Notes under the pieces: model-generated | Told to the model about the DNA's origin: nothing | The model's database searches: none | What the model saw: the letters and a program-made list of their open reading frames with translations, nothing else | Program-made: the position numbers and the translations under genes | Shown: positions 15,695 through 24,122 of the stretch, piece by piece | Position numbering within the stretch: the first letter of the stretch is position 1 | Layout of the letters: every line of letters begins with the position of its first letter | Assembly (NCBI RefSeq): GCF_040546025.1 | Contig: NZ_JBEPNA010000005.1 | Location: forward strand, 1-64,000 | Source of the DNA: Marisediminicola sp040546025 | Lineage (GTDB): Bacteria; Actinomycetota; Actinomycetes; Actinomycetales; Microbacteriaceae | Direction of reading: 5' to 3' | DNA length: 64,000 bases

Positions 15695-16998
15695 GCGAGG
15701 GTCCCCTCGGTTGATGCTGCGGCAGGGGTGAGTTCGGGGCTGGCCAGCATGGCGTCGAGCTCAGAATCCGGAATGATCGACACGGGCTCGATGATGTTGA
15801 TGGGAGTCGTGTTCGTCGGCACGTTCCCGAGTGCGGCGAGCAGGGTGACCCGGGGGATTACACCGAGCAGGCGACGCTTGTCGTCGATGACGGCGATGGG
15901 CAGCGGGCTCTCGACGGCGAGCTCGAACAGGTCGACGAGCGCAGCATCCGCCGGCACCGACGCGTGCTCCTCATTGATGACCAGGGAGAGGTCGGTCTCG
16001 TTGCTCTTGACCTGTCGCATCACATGCCGGTCACTCACGACGCCGAGCAGCGTGCGGTCGCGGCCGAGCACGAATGCGGCGCCGGCCTGCAGGTCGCGCA
16101 TGACCCGCAGTGCACCGCGCGGTCCGGCGCTGAGCGGTACGACGGCGCGCGCCGGCTCCATGACCGTTGCGGCGGTGAGCACGCGGGCACGGTCGACGTC
16201 CTGGACGAACTGGGCGACGTAGTCGTTCGCCGGATCGGTGAGGATGTCCTCTGGGGTTCCGATCTGCACGATGCGGCCGTCGCGCATGACGGCAATGCGA
16301 TCGCCGAGGAACATAGCCTCGTTGAGGTCGTGCGTGATGAAGATGATCGTCTTGCCGAGCTCGGCCTGCAGTTCGAGCAGCTGCTCCTGCATCTCGCGTC
16401 GGATGAGCGGGTCGAGCGCCGAGAACGCCTCGTCCATGAGCAGGATGTCGGTCTCGGTGGCGAGCGCGCGAGCGAGTCCGACGCGCTGCTGCATGCCGCC
16501 GGAGAGCTCGGACGGGTATTTGTCCGCCCAGCCGTCGAGCCCGACGATGCTCACGATCTTGCGGGCGCGTTCGAGGCGCTCAGCGAGGGGAACGCCCTGC
16601 ACCTCGAGGCCGTAGGCCGCGTTGTCGAGAACGGTGCGGTGGGGAAAGAGCGCGAAGTGCTGGAACACCATCGAGACATTCTTCTGGCGCACCTCGCGGA
16701 GCTTCGCGGCCGGCACGTCGGAGATGTCGATTCCGTTGACAGTCACGGATCCGCTCGTCGGATCCAGCAGACCGTTGAGGGTGCGGATGAGGGTCGACTT
16801 GCCCGAACCGGACAGGCCCATCACGACGAAGATCTCGCCTTTCTTCACGTCGAATGAGGCGTCGATGACCGCGGCGGTCTCGTGCGGCCCCAACTCGGAG
16901 CGGCTCACGCCGTCCTGAAGCTTTTTGACGGCATCCTTCGGACGCCGCCCGAAGATCTTGTACAAATTCTTGACTGAAACTGAGGCAGTGGTGCTCAC
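15691..16998 (-). CDS. proV: Glycine betaine/proline ABC transporter ATPase with CBS domains
   Basis: This 435-residue ATPase starts at GTG 16998, chosen for its AAGGAA ribosome site and because the N-terminus (VSTTASVSVKNLYKIFG) then matches OpuAA. Walker A is GLSGSGKST, signature LSGGMQQR, Walker B ILLMDEAFSALDP. After residue ~285 two CBS-type modules follow, which sense ionic strength in the OpuA family. It is the first gene of the operon. No clear promoter was assigned in the preceding 380 nt. Confidence 0.92.
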   Translation of the reverse strand: MSTTASVSVKNLYKIFGRRPKDAVKKLQDGVSRSELGPHETAAVIDASFDVKKGEIFVVMGLSGSGKSTLIRTLNGLLDPTSGSVTVNGIDISDVPAAKLREVRQKNVSMVFQHFALFPHRTVLDNAAYGLEVQGVPLAERLERARKIVSIVGLDGWADKYPSELSGGMQQRVGLARALATETDILLMDEAFSALDPLIRREMQEQLLELQAELGKTIIFITHDLNEAMFLGDRIAVMRDGRIVQIGTPEDILTDPANDYVAQFVQDVDRARVLTAATVMEPARAVVPLSAGPRGALRVMRDLQAGAAFVLGRDRTLLGVVSDRHVMRQVKSNETDLSLVINEEHASVPADAALVDLFELAVESPLPIAVIDDKRRLLGVIPRVTLLAALGNVPTNTTPINIIEPVSIIPDSELDAMLASPELTPAAASTEGTLA

Positions 16999-17390
16999 GT
17001 TTTCCTTAAGCGCACGCACGCAGGGGTATCCCGCGACGTGGCTGTGCTGTCGTGGACGGGTCGGAATCAACAGTGCGAGTGGCTACTCAAGCGGCGACAC
17101 AGGGTGCCAGCGGCGAGCAAGACTTGTGCAGAACAGCCAAAGGGCTGCGTGATTTCGCGACCATACGCCTCAGAAAATCTCCGTTTCGGGAGTGTTCTGG
17201 GCCGCGGCCTTGGTGTGGGGTGCTGAAGAGTTCGTGGACTAGTCTAACGTCCGGTTCGATACGAAGGCATTTATCCCGCCTGTTGCGCCCGCGGATTCCC
17301 GGGGGTAGACAGCGTCGTATCGCCGCGCTGGCAGTGATCGGGGAGGTGGTGACCGTTGTGCGTTTGTTATGAGCTGGCCGAGCATCCGGC
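16999..17390. other. Intergenic region between divergent proV and the ileS T-box
   Basis: About 390 nt without a supported gene; the plus-strand frames here are short and read against codon bias. It must contain the proV promoter (a minus-strand TAGACT near 17249 is a weak candidate) and the upstream part of the ileS promoter. No palindromic operator stands out. Confidence 0.5.
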
Positions 17391-17396
17391 TAGAAT
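17391..17396 (+). promoter_or_regulatory. Probable -10 element (TAGAAT) of ileS
   Basis: TAGAAT lies immediately upstream of the T-box leader and would place transcription start at about 17403. The -35 region (TTATGA or TTGTTA about 17-21 nt upstream) is weak. Confidence 0.5.
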
Positions 17397-17630
17397 CGAC
17401 ACATCGACAACGATCCGGCCATCACCGGGGAGTCCTCGGAAGAACGGCCGAATCCCCCGGGATTGGGCCGAGTAGAACCGAGCGGGTCTGGCCCGTCAAC
17501 GCCAACGAAATGAGCGGTTCCACTTCTCGTGGGGCAAGCGGGGTGGTACCGCGAAATTCCGGTCTGACGACCGGGAGATCGTCCTCGTGCAGCACAGGCC
17601 CACTGTGCACCAAGCCTGCCGAGGAGAGAC
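17397..17630 (+). ncRNA. ileS T-box riboswitch, translational type with very short Stem I
   Basis: The leader contains the T-box core GGGTGGTACCGCG at 17541-17553; its TGGT bulge would pair with the tRNA-Ile acceptor end ACCA, consistent with discriminator A. Stem I is a short CCGG/CCGG hairpin at 17414-17428 whose loop holds the specifier ATC (17421-17423), reading isoleucine. No terminator with a T run follows, and the leader runs directly into GAGGAGAG and the ileS ATG. This fits the known actinobacterial class in which uncharged tRNA-Ile frees the ribosome site rather than preventing termination. Confidence 0.93.
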
Positions 17631-20600
17631 ATGAACTACCCCAAGGGATCTGGCCCGGATGCCGGTGCGGCGCGAGCGGTCTCGCCGTCGCCGAACTTTC
17701 CGGCGATCGAGCGCGGCATCCTCGCCTTCTGGAAGGGCGACGAGACCTTCCGCGCCTCGATCGAGAACCGCGAGGGTTGCCGCGAGTGGACCTTCTATGA
17801 CGGACCGCCGTTCGCCAACGGCCTGCCCCACTACGGACATCTCCTCACCGGGTACGCGAAAGACCTGTTCCCGAGGTTCCAGACAATGCGCGGGCTGCAG
17901 GTGCACCGCCGATTCGGCTGGGACACCCACGGGCTGCCCGCCGAGCTCGAGGCTATGCGTCAGCTCGGCATCACCGAGAAGCACCAGATCGACGAGATGG
18001 GCATTGCCGCTTTCAACGATGTCGCCCGCAAGTCGGTACTGGAGTACACCGGAGAGTGGGAGGAGTACGTCACGCGGCAGGCTCGCTGGGTCGACTTCGA
18101 GAACGACTATAAGACCCTCGACGTCACCTTCATGGAATCCGTCATCTGGGCCTTCAAGCAGCTCCACGACAAGGGACTCGCCTACGAGGGATTCCGGGTT
18201 CTGCCGTACTGCTGGCACGACCAGACCCCGCTGTCGAACCACGAACTGCGCATGGACGATGACGTCTACAAGATGCGCCAGGACCAGTCCGTCACCGTCA
18301 CCTTCCCGCTCGACGGCGTCAAGGCAGAGGCGCTCGGCCTCACGGCCGTGCGAGCCCTCGCCTGGACGACGACACCATGGACGCTGCCCACCAACGCCGC
18401 CCTCGCCGTCGGGCCCGACATCGAATACTCCGTGATCGCGAGCGGCCCACTCGGCGCCGGCGACGGGTCGGCTGAGGGCGTCGCCTCCTACCTGCTCGCG
18501 AGCGACACGATCGGCGCCTACCTCAAGGACCTCGGCTACGCCTCGATCGAGGACGCTCGCGCCGCCGTCACGTCGACTGTGCTCGGCCACGAGCTCGACG
18601 GCGTCACGTACGACCGGCTGTGGGACTACTACGCCGACACCGAGGAGTGGGGCACCGACAACGCCTGGCAGATACTCGTCGCAGACTACGTCGCGACGGG
18701 CGAGGGCACCGGCATCGTGCACCAGGCGCCCGCCTACGGCGAGGACGACCAAGTCGTGTGCGCCGCTGCCGGCATCCCCGTCATCATCTCGGTCGACGAC
18801 GGCGGCAAGTTCCTGCCGCAGATCGAAGAAGTCGCGGGCCTTCAGGTTTTCGAGGCCAACAAGACACTCATCCAGCTGCTGCGCACGGGCGGGCGCCTGC
18901 TGCGCCTGGCCAGCTACGAGCACAGCTACCCGCACTGCTGGCGCTGCCGCAATCCGCTCATCTACAAGGCCGTCTCGAGCTGGTTCGTGCGCGTAACGCA
19001 GTTCCGGGACCGGATGGGCGAGCTCAACGAGCAGATCAACTGGGTGCCCGAGAATGTCAAGCACGGCCAGTTCGGAAAGTGGATCGGCAATGCCCGCGAC
19101 TGGTCGATCTCGCGCAATCGCTACTGGGGATCGCCCATCCCCGTGTGGAAGAGCGACGATCCCGCGTACCCCCGCATCGACGTCTACGGCTCGCTCGACG
19201 AGCTCGAGGCGGATTTCGGGGTGCGTCCGACGGACCTGCACCGTCCCTACATCGACGAACTCACCCGCCCTAATCCGGACGACCCGACCGGCGCATCGAC
19301 GATGCGCCGCATCGAGGATGTTCTCGACGTCTGGTTTGACTCCGGCTCGATGCCGTTCGCTCAGGTGCACTACCCGTTCGAGAACCAGGACTGGTTCGAG
19401 AACCACAACCCGGCCGACTTCATCGTCGAGTACATCGGCCAGACGCGCGGCTGGTTCTACACCCTGCACGCCCTGTCGACCGCGCTCTTCGACCGCCCCG
19501 CGTTCAGCAATGTCGTGAGCCACGGCATCGTGCTCGGTTCCGACGGCCAGAAGATGTCGAAGAGCCTCAACAACTACCCCAACGTCAGCGAGGTCTTCGA
19601 CCGTGACGGAGCAGACGCCATGCGTTGGTTCCTCATGTCGAGCTCGGTTATCCGCGGCGGCAACCTCGTCGTCACGGAGGAGGGAATCCGCGAATCCGTG
19701 CGGCAATTCATCCTGCCGGTCTGGAACACGTGGTACTTCTTCACCCTCTACGCGAACGCCGCCGGGTACGACGCAACCTGGCGCACCGACTCGAAAGATG
19801 TGCTCGACCAGTACCTGCTCGCGAAGACCCGCTTGCTCATCCAGGAGGTTGAGGCGCAGCTGGAGGCCCTCGACAGTCCGGCAGCTACGGCGACCCTGCG
19901 CGACTTCGCCGATGTGCTCACCAACTGGTACGTGCGCCGCAGCCGCGACCGGTTCTGGGCCGGCGACGACCGGGACGCGTTCGACACGCTCTACACCGTG
20001 CTCGAGACCGTGACCCGCGTCGCCGCCCCCCTCATCCCGCTTATCGGGGAGGAGATCTGGCAGGGCCTCACCGGCGGACGCAGCGTGCACCTCACCGACT
20101 GGCCGGACGCTGAGGCGTTCCCCGCTGACGCCGCGCTGGTCGACGCGATGGACCGGGTTCGGGAGATCGCCTCCTCGGCGCTCGCCCTGCGCAAGGCGAC
20201 CGGCAAGCGCGTGCGGCTTCCGCTCGCCGAGCTCACGGTCGTCGCCGATTCGATCGACGGACTCGCCGACTTCTCCGACATCCTGCGCGACGAGCTCAAT
20301 GTGAAGAAGGTCTCGCTGCGCGTGCTCGAGGAGTCGAGCCTCGGTGAGTTTGGAATCACGAAGCGCCTCAGTGTCAACTCCCGGGTCGTCGGCCCGCGGA
20401 TCGGCAAGAACGTGCAGGCCGTGATCAGAGCGTCGAAGTCCGGTGACTGGCAGCGGACCGACGGCGGAGTCGTCGTCGGCGGAATCGAGCTGCTTCCGGG
20501 GGAGTTCGAACTCGAACTGCAGGCGGCGGATGACTCGAAGGCGATCGAGTTCCTGCCCCGCGGCGGATTCGTGCTTCTCGACACCGCGACGACACCGGAG

Positions 20601-20936
20601 CTCGAAGCGGAGGGCCTCGCACGCGACCTCGTGCGCGCGATCCAGGACACCCGCAAGGCCGCCGGTCTCAAGGTGAGCGACCGGATCGATCTGAGGCTGG
20701 TATTCGGCTCCGAGTCGGAATGGGCCGGAAGCCGGGCCTATGAGAGCATGATCGGCGAGGAAACGCTCGCGTCCACACTCGCCACCTCGTGGCACGCTCC
20801 CGTCGAACTCGACGCCGCCGCCGCCATCGCCGGCGCCGCAGGTGCGTACCGGGCCACAGTGCCCGCCGAGCGGTACTCCAACAACGAAGCAATCGTCATC
20901 GAGCTGTCGGTGCATGGAAGGGGTGTCGATGTCTAA
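17631..20936 (+). CDS. ileS: Isoleucine-tRNA ligase
   Basis: An 1101-residue class I synthetase that charges tRNA-Ile. The ATP-binding HIGH motif appears as HYGH at residues 67-70 and KMSKS at 641-645. The editing (CP1) domain lies between them, and a C-terminal anticodon-binding region follows from about residue 690. The length and HYGH form fit the long eukaryote-like IleRS lineage found in Actinobacteria. ATG 17631 follows a GAGGAGAG ribosome site that is part of the T-box switch. The end overlaps folC by 8 nt. Confidence 0.97.
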   Translation: MNYPKGSGPDAGAARAVSPSPNFPAIERGILAFWKGDETFRASIENREGCREWTFYDGPPFANGLPHYGHLLTGYAKDLFPRFQTMRGLQVHRRFGWDTHGLPAELEAMRQLGITEKHQIDEMGIAAFNDVARKSVLEYTGEWEEYVTRQARWVDFENDYKTLDVTFMESVIWAFKQLHDKGLAYEGFRVLPYCWHDQTPLSNHELRMDDDVYKMRQDQSVTVTFPLDGVKAEALGLTAVRALAWTTTPWTLPTNAALAVGPDIEYSVIASGPLGAGDGSAEGVASYLLASDTIGAYLKDLGYASIEDARAAVTSTVLGHELDGVTYDRLWDYYADTEEWGTDNAWQILVADYVATGEGTGIVHQAPAYGEDDQVVCAAAGIPVIISVDDGGKFLPQIEEVAGLQVFEANKTLIQLLRTGGRLLRLASYEHSYPHCWRCRNPLIYKAVSSWFVRVTQFRDRMGELNEQINWVPENVKHGQFGKWIGNARDWSISRNRYWGSPIPVWKSDDPAYPRIDVYGSLDELEADFGVRPTDLHRPYIDELTRPNPDDPTGASTMRRIEDVLDVWFDSGSMPFAQVHYPFENQDWFENHNPADFIVEYIGQTRGWFYTLHALSTALFDRPAFSNVVSHGIVLGSDGQKMSKSLNNYPNVSEVFDRDGADAMRWFLMSSSVIRGGNLVVTEEGIRESVRQFILPVWNTWYFFTLYANAAGYDATWRTDSKDVLDQYLLAKTRLLIQEVEAQLEALDSPAATATLRDFADVLTNWYVRRSRDRFWAGDDRDAFDTLYTVLETVTRVAAPLIPLIGEEIWQGLTGGRSVHLTDWPDAEAFPADAALVDAMDRVREIASSALALRKATGKRVRLPLAELTVVADSIDGLADFSDILRDELNVKKVSLRVLEESSLGEFGITKRLSVNSRVVGPRIGKNVQAVIRASKSGDWQRTDGGVVVGGIELLPGEFELELQAADDSKAIEFLPRGGFVLLDTATTPELEAEGLARDLVRAIQDTRKAAGLKVSDRIDLRLVFGSESEWAGSRAYESMIGEETLASTLATSWHAPVELDAAAAIAGAAGAYRATVPAERYSNNEAIVIELSVHGRGVDV

Positions 20937-22320
20937 GAACCGCGACGCAGAAGATCCTGAACTGAGCAACGACGCGCTCTTCCAGGCGCCGGCCGACCGT
21001 GTCTACGGCGAGCTGCTGGCCCGCGTCGGTGAGGCCAACCCGCAGCCGCGGCTCGCGCCGACCCGGAAGGTGCTCGAGCTGCTTGGGGACCCGCAGCGCA
21101 CCTACCCGATCATCCACATCACGGGAACGAACGGCAAGACGAGCACGAGCCGCATCACCGAGAGCATTCTGCGTGCCTACGGGCTCCGAACGGGACTCAT
21201 GATCAGTCCCCATCTCGTGCGCGTCAACGAGCGCATCGTCATCGACGGTGAGCCGATCTCGAACGAGGCGTTCGTCGCCAACTGGGACGACATCGCCCCG
21301 TACCTCGCGATGGTCGACAACGAGCTCATCGAGGCGGGCGAGCTCGCGCTCACCTATTTCGAGGCGCTCACCGCGCTTGCATTCGCGTGCTTCGCGGATG
21401 CGCCGGTGGACGTCGCCGTGATCGAGGTCGGCATGGGTGGCGAGTGGGACTCTACCAACGTCGGCGACGGCCAGGTCGCGGTGTTCACCCCGATCTCGCT
21501 CGACCACACCGCACGGCTCGGCAACACCGTTCTCGAGATCGCCAAGACCAAGTCGGGCATCATCAAGCCCCTCGCGAGCGTCGTCACCGCAGTGCAGCAG
21601 CCCGACGCCCTCGCGGTGCTCCGGCACGCGGCCGAGCTGACAGAGTCCACGGTCGTCGCCCAGGGCGAGGAGTTCGGTCTGATCGACAACTCCGTCGCAG
21701 TGGGCGGCCAGGTGATCAGCGTCAAGGGTCTCGCCGGCACCTACCGTGATCTCTTCCTGCCGCTGTTCGGCGACCACCAGGCCCAGAACGCCGCAGTTGC
21801 GATCGCCGCGGTCGAATCGTTCCTCGGTGGTGGTACCCAGATGCTCGTCGGAGACGTGCTTGCCGAGGGCATCGGCACCGCGACCTCACCGGGACGGCTG
21901 CAGGTTGTCGGGGTCGAGCCCAGTGTGCTCGTGGATGCTGCGCACAACCCCGACGGGGCGGGCGCGCTCGCCTCCGCGGTGGCGACGTACTTCACCTTCG
22001 ACGAGGTCTGCATCGTTGTTGCGGCGCTCGACGAGAAGGATGCCGCCGGCATCATCGCGGCGCTGACCCCCATCGCGAGCCGTTTCCACGTCACCCGGTC
22101 GAGCTCCGCTCGCGCCATCGACGAGGACGAGCTGGGCGAGATCGTGCGCGAGGTCGCCGGCCCCGAATCGTACGAGGTCTTCGCCGACGCCGAGGAGGCG
22201 CTCACGAGCGCACGCGATTGGGCCTCAGGAGCGGCCAAGCGGGCTGTGCTCGTCACCGGGTCGATCACCCTCGTCGGTGATGCGATCGCCATCGCCGATC
22301 GCGAGGGCTGGAAGAGGTGA
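20929..22320 (+). CDS. folC: Folylpolyglutamate synthase / dihydrofolate synthase
   Basis: This 463-residue Mur-ligase-family enzyme adds glutamate to dihydropteroate and folates. The P-loop is ITGTNGKTS with Lys70; the C-terminal domain has VLVDAAHNPDGAGAL. The start at 20929 has GGAAGGGG 5 nt upstream, inside the ileS 3' end; a second in-frame ATG at 20914 lacks a better site. It overlaps ileS by 8 nt and the next gene by 4 nt, so the ileS-folC-DUF4233-ndk string is one operon. Confidence 0.95.
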   Translation: MSKNRDAEDPELSNDALFQAPADRVYGELLARVGEANPQPRLAPTRKVLELLGDPQRTYPIIHITGTNGKTSTSRITESILRAYGLRTGLMISPHLVRVNERIVIDGEPISNEAFVANWDDIAPYLAMVDNELIEAGELALTYFEALTALAFACFADAPVDVAVIEVGMGGEWDSTNVGDGQVAVFTPISLDHTARLGNTVLEIAKTKSGIIKPLASVVTAVQQPDALAVLRHAAELTESTVVAQGEEFGLIDNSVAVGGQVISVKGLAGTYRDLFLPLFGDHQAQNAAVAIAAVESFLGGGTQMLVGDVLAEGIGTATSPGRLQVVGVEPSVLVDAAHNPDGAGALASAVATYFTFDEVCIVVAALDEKDAAGIIAALTPIASRFHVTRSSSARAIDEDELGEIVREVAGPESYEVFADAEEALTSARDWASGAAKRAVLVTGSITLVGDAIAIADREGWKR

Positions 22321-22730
22321 GCCGCCGCGAACGACGGGTGCCACGGCGCCGATCGGCCACCGAGTCGCTGCTCTCGATCGTGCTCCTGCTCGAAGCGCTG
22401 CTGGTCTTCTTCCTGACCCTCGTGGTGTTCGCGCTCGACGCGCTGCCTCCCGCTGCGGCGTTCATCGGCGGGGGAGTGCTGTTCCTGATCCTCCTTGCCC
22501 TCGGGCGCGTCATGCGCTTCGAGTGGGCGGTCTGGGTCGGCTGGCTCATGCAGATCGTCATCATTCTCACCGGCCTGCTCGAGCCGCTGATGTTCGGGAT
22601 CGGCGCGATCTTCGTGGCCCTCTGGACCTACTGCTTCATCACCGGCCGGCGACTCGACACCCGAAACGCCGCGCTTTTCCCCGACGACACCACCGAAAAC
22701 CCCACCACCGACGCAAAGGAAGCCCCATGA
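22317..22730 (+). CDS. DUF4233 membrane protein
   Basis: A 137-residue protein with an Arg-rich cytoplasmic N-terminus and about four membrane helices. The motif ALDALPPAAAFIGGGVLFLILLAL and the position between folC and ndk match the actinobacterial DUF4233 family of unknown function. It starts at a GTG overlapping the folC stop (GTGA) and itself overlaps ndk by 4 nt. Confidence 0.85.
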   Translation: MSRRERRVPRRRSATESLLSIVLLLEALLVFFLTLVVFALDALPPAAAFIGGGVLFLILLALGRVMRFEWAVWVGWLMQIVIILTGLLEPLMFGIGAIFVALWTYCFITGRRLDTRNAALFPDDTTENPTTDAKEAP

Positions 22731-23146
22731 CCCATGTCGAAGAAACACTCGTTCTGATCAAGCCCGACGGAGTCGTGCGCAACCTCACGGGAGAGATCCT
22801 GCGGCGCATCGAGGCGAAGGGCTACAAGCTCGTCGACATCAAGCTCGTCGAGGCCGACCGCGGCCGACTCGGCACGCACTACGAAGAGCACTTTGGCAAA
22901 CCGTTCTACGAGCCCCTTCTCGAGTTCATGGAGAGCGGGCCGTCCGTGGCGATCCGCATCGCGGGAAACCGCGTCATCGAGGGCTTCCGCGTACTCGCCG
23001 GAACGACTGACCCGACCACCGCCGCCGCAGGCACGATCCGTGGCGATCTGGGCCGCGACTGGGGCCTCGCCGTACAGCAGAACCTCGTGCATGGCTCCGA
23101 CTCCCCGGAGTCCGCCGAGCGCGAACTGGCCCTCTGGTTCGACTAG
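22727..23146 (+). CDS. ndk: Nucleoside-diphosphate kinase
   Basis: A 139-residue enzyme that balances NTP and dNTP pools by a phospho-His intermediate. The catalytic His122 sits in NLVHGSDSPESAERE, and the N-terminal ETLVLIKPDGVVRN is the family hallmark. The start ATG 22727 follows AAGGA and overlaps the previous stop. Its stop codon TAG sits in a CTAG that is also the stop of the convergent VKOR gene. Confidence 0.97.
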   Translation: MTHVEETLVLIKPDGVVRNLTGEILRRIEAKGYKLVDIKLVEADRGRLGTHYEEHFGKPFYEPLLEFMESGPSVAIRIAGNRVIEGFRVLAGTTDPTTAAAGTIRGDLGRDWGLAVQQNLVHGSDSPESAERELALWFD

Positions 23147-23742
23147 AGGTATCGGATCACGTCAAGGCGCAACTGGGCCAGTACCGCGACGGCGATGTAG
23201 CAGAGCAGGGCGATGAAGGGTGTCCACGCGTAGGCCCCGCCCAGGGCACGCCTGAGCCTGCCCGGCAGGGGGATCACGCCCGACTTCGCGTTGTAGAGGG
23301 TCACCGCGATGAACGACGGAATCGTGACAGACCAGACGATCATGCACCACGGGCACAATGTGCCCAGGTAGTAGATGCTGGTGCTGATCAGGTACACGAC
23401 AAAGGCCAACGCCCCGAGCAGGCCGAGATTGAACAGCCCCCAGAACCAGCGGGCGAAGCGCGCGCCCGCCAACACCCCGACGCCGACGGCGATGACCGCC
23501 GTGAAACCGGCAAGCCCGATGAGCGGATTCGGGAACCCGAACGTGGACCCCTGGGCAGACTCCAGATTCTTGGTGCACTGCACCAGCACACTGAAGTCAC
23601 AGCCGGCCGCCTGGCCCGGATTGACGAGACCGTCGAACTTCTCCAGTGTCAGCGCAAACGCCGCGATGAACCCGATCGCCCCGGCGAAAACCAGGAAAAT
23701 CGCGAGAGGGATGGGGCGGCTGGTTCGAGCTGTGGGCGTCAC
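23143..23742 (-). CDS. Vitamin K epoxide reductase (VKOR) family protein
   Basis: A 199-residue membrane protein with four to five helices. The active-site CPWC is at residues 130-133, and the shuttle cysteines Cys48 and Cys56 are in the loop after the first helix, as in bacterial VKOR, which reoxidises DsbA-like proteins using quinones. The GTG start has no usable Shine-Dalgarno but a -10-like AATAAT exactly 6 nt upstream, so the mRNA is probably leaderless. Confidence 0.93.
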   Translation of the reverse strand: MTPTARTSRPIPLAIFLVFAGAIGFIAAFALTLEKFDGLVNPGQAAGCDFSVLVQCTKNLESAQGSTFGFPNPLIGLAGFTAVIAVGVGVLAGARFARWFWGLFNLGLLGALAFVVYLISTSIYYLGTLCPWCMIVWSVTIPSFIAVTLYNAKSGVIPLPGRLRRALGGAYAWTPFIALLCYIAVAVLAQLRLDVIRYL

Positions 23743-23748
23743 TCCCGG

Positions 23749-23754
23749 ATTATT
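23749..23754 (-). promoter_or_regulatory. -10 element (AATAAT) of leaderless VKOR gene
   Basis: On the minus strand AATAAT is followed by 6 nt and then the GTG start. This is the same 6-nt geometry seen at several other leaderless starts in this window. Confidence 0.45.
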
Positions 23755-23788
23755 GCACGGGGTAAATGCGGCAGAAATTGCGGGTGCG

Positions 23789-24122
23789 TGCGATAATTTG
23801 GGGTAGTCGTCCGAGCCGCGCTCGGATCGACGCCAAAGAAAGCTTTCCGGGCATCAAACCGGACCGCTCCATTAAGTGCAGCGTCGGATAGCCAGTTCCG
23901 TTCAGTGAGACCAAAGACGATCGCCATCAGGGCCAGATGATCCCGGGTCACGTATCCGGGGTACCTGCACTACGACAACCGAGCGTGTTCGCACGGTTCG
24001 AGGCACCTGGCTGATGGCGCAACCGATAAGAATTTGCGGGAGCTGGCCAGCGCCAGTGAGCGCTCGAGAGAGTACCCGACGGGCAGCGCGGCTGACCGGA
24101 GCGGGCTAGGAGTGCACCAGTA
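23789..24122 (+). promoter_or_regulatory. rne promoter and ~320-nt 5' leader
   Basis: An extended -10, TGCGATAAT at 23789-23797, would start transcription near 23804, giving an untranslated leader of about 320 nt. A perfect hairpin (CCGAGC-CGC-GCTCGG, 23811-23825) sits at its 5' end. No credible coding frame was found. Long structured leaders regulate RNase E in other bacteria by autocleavage, so this is a candidate for that, by analogy only. Confidence 0.5.

Noticed and set aside
13241..16222. 993-codon plus-strand frame opposite the betaine operon
   Set aside because: The minus strand encodes clear ProV, ProW and ProX proteins with overlaps and ribosome sites.
17496..20969. 1157-codon minus-strand frame opposite ileS
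   Set aside because: It is the antisense shadow of a conserved synthetase and also crosses the T-box; no recognisable domain.
23739..23951. 70-codon minus-strand ORF in the rne leader
   Set aside because: It has no ribosome site and no recognisable feature, and it lies over the rne promoter and hairpin.
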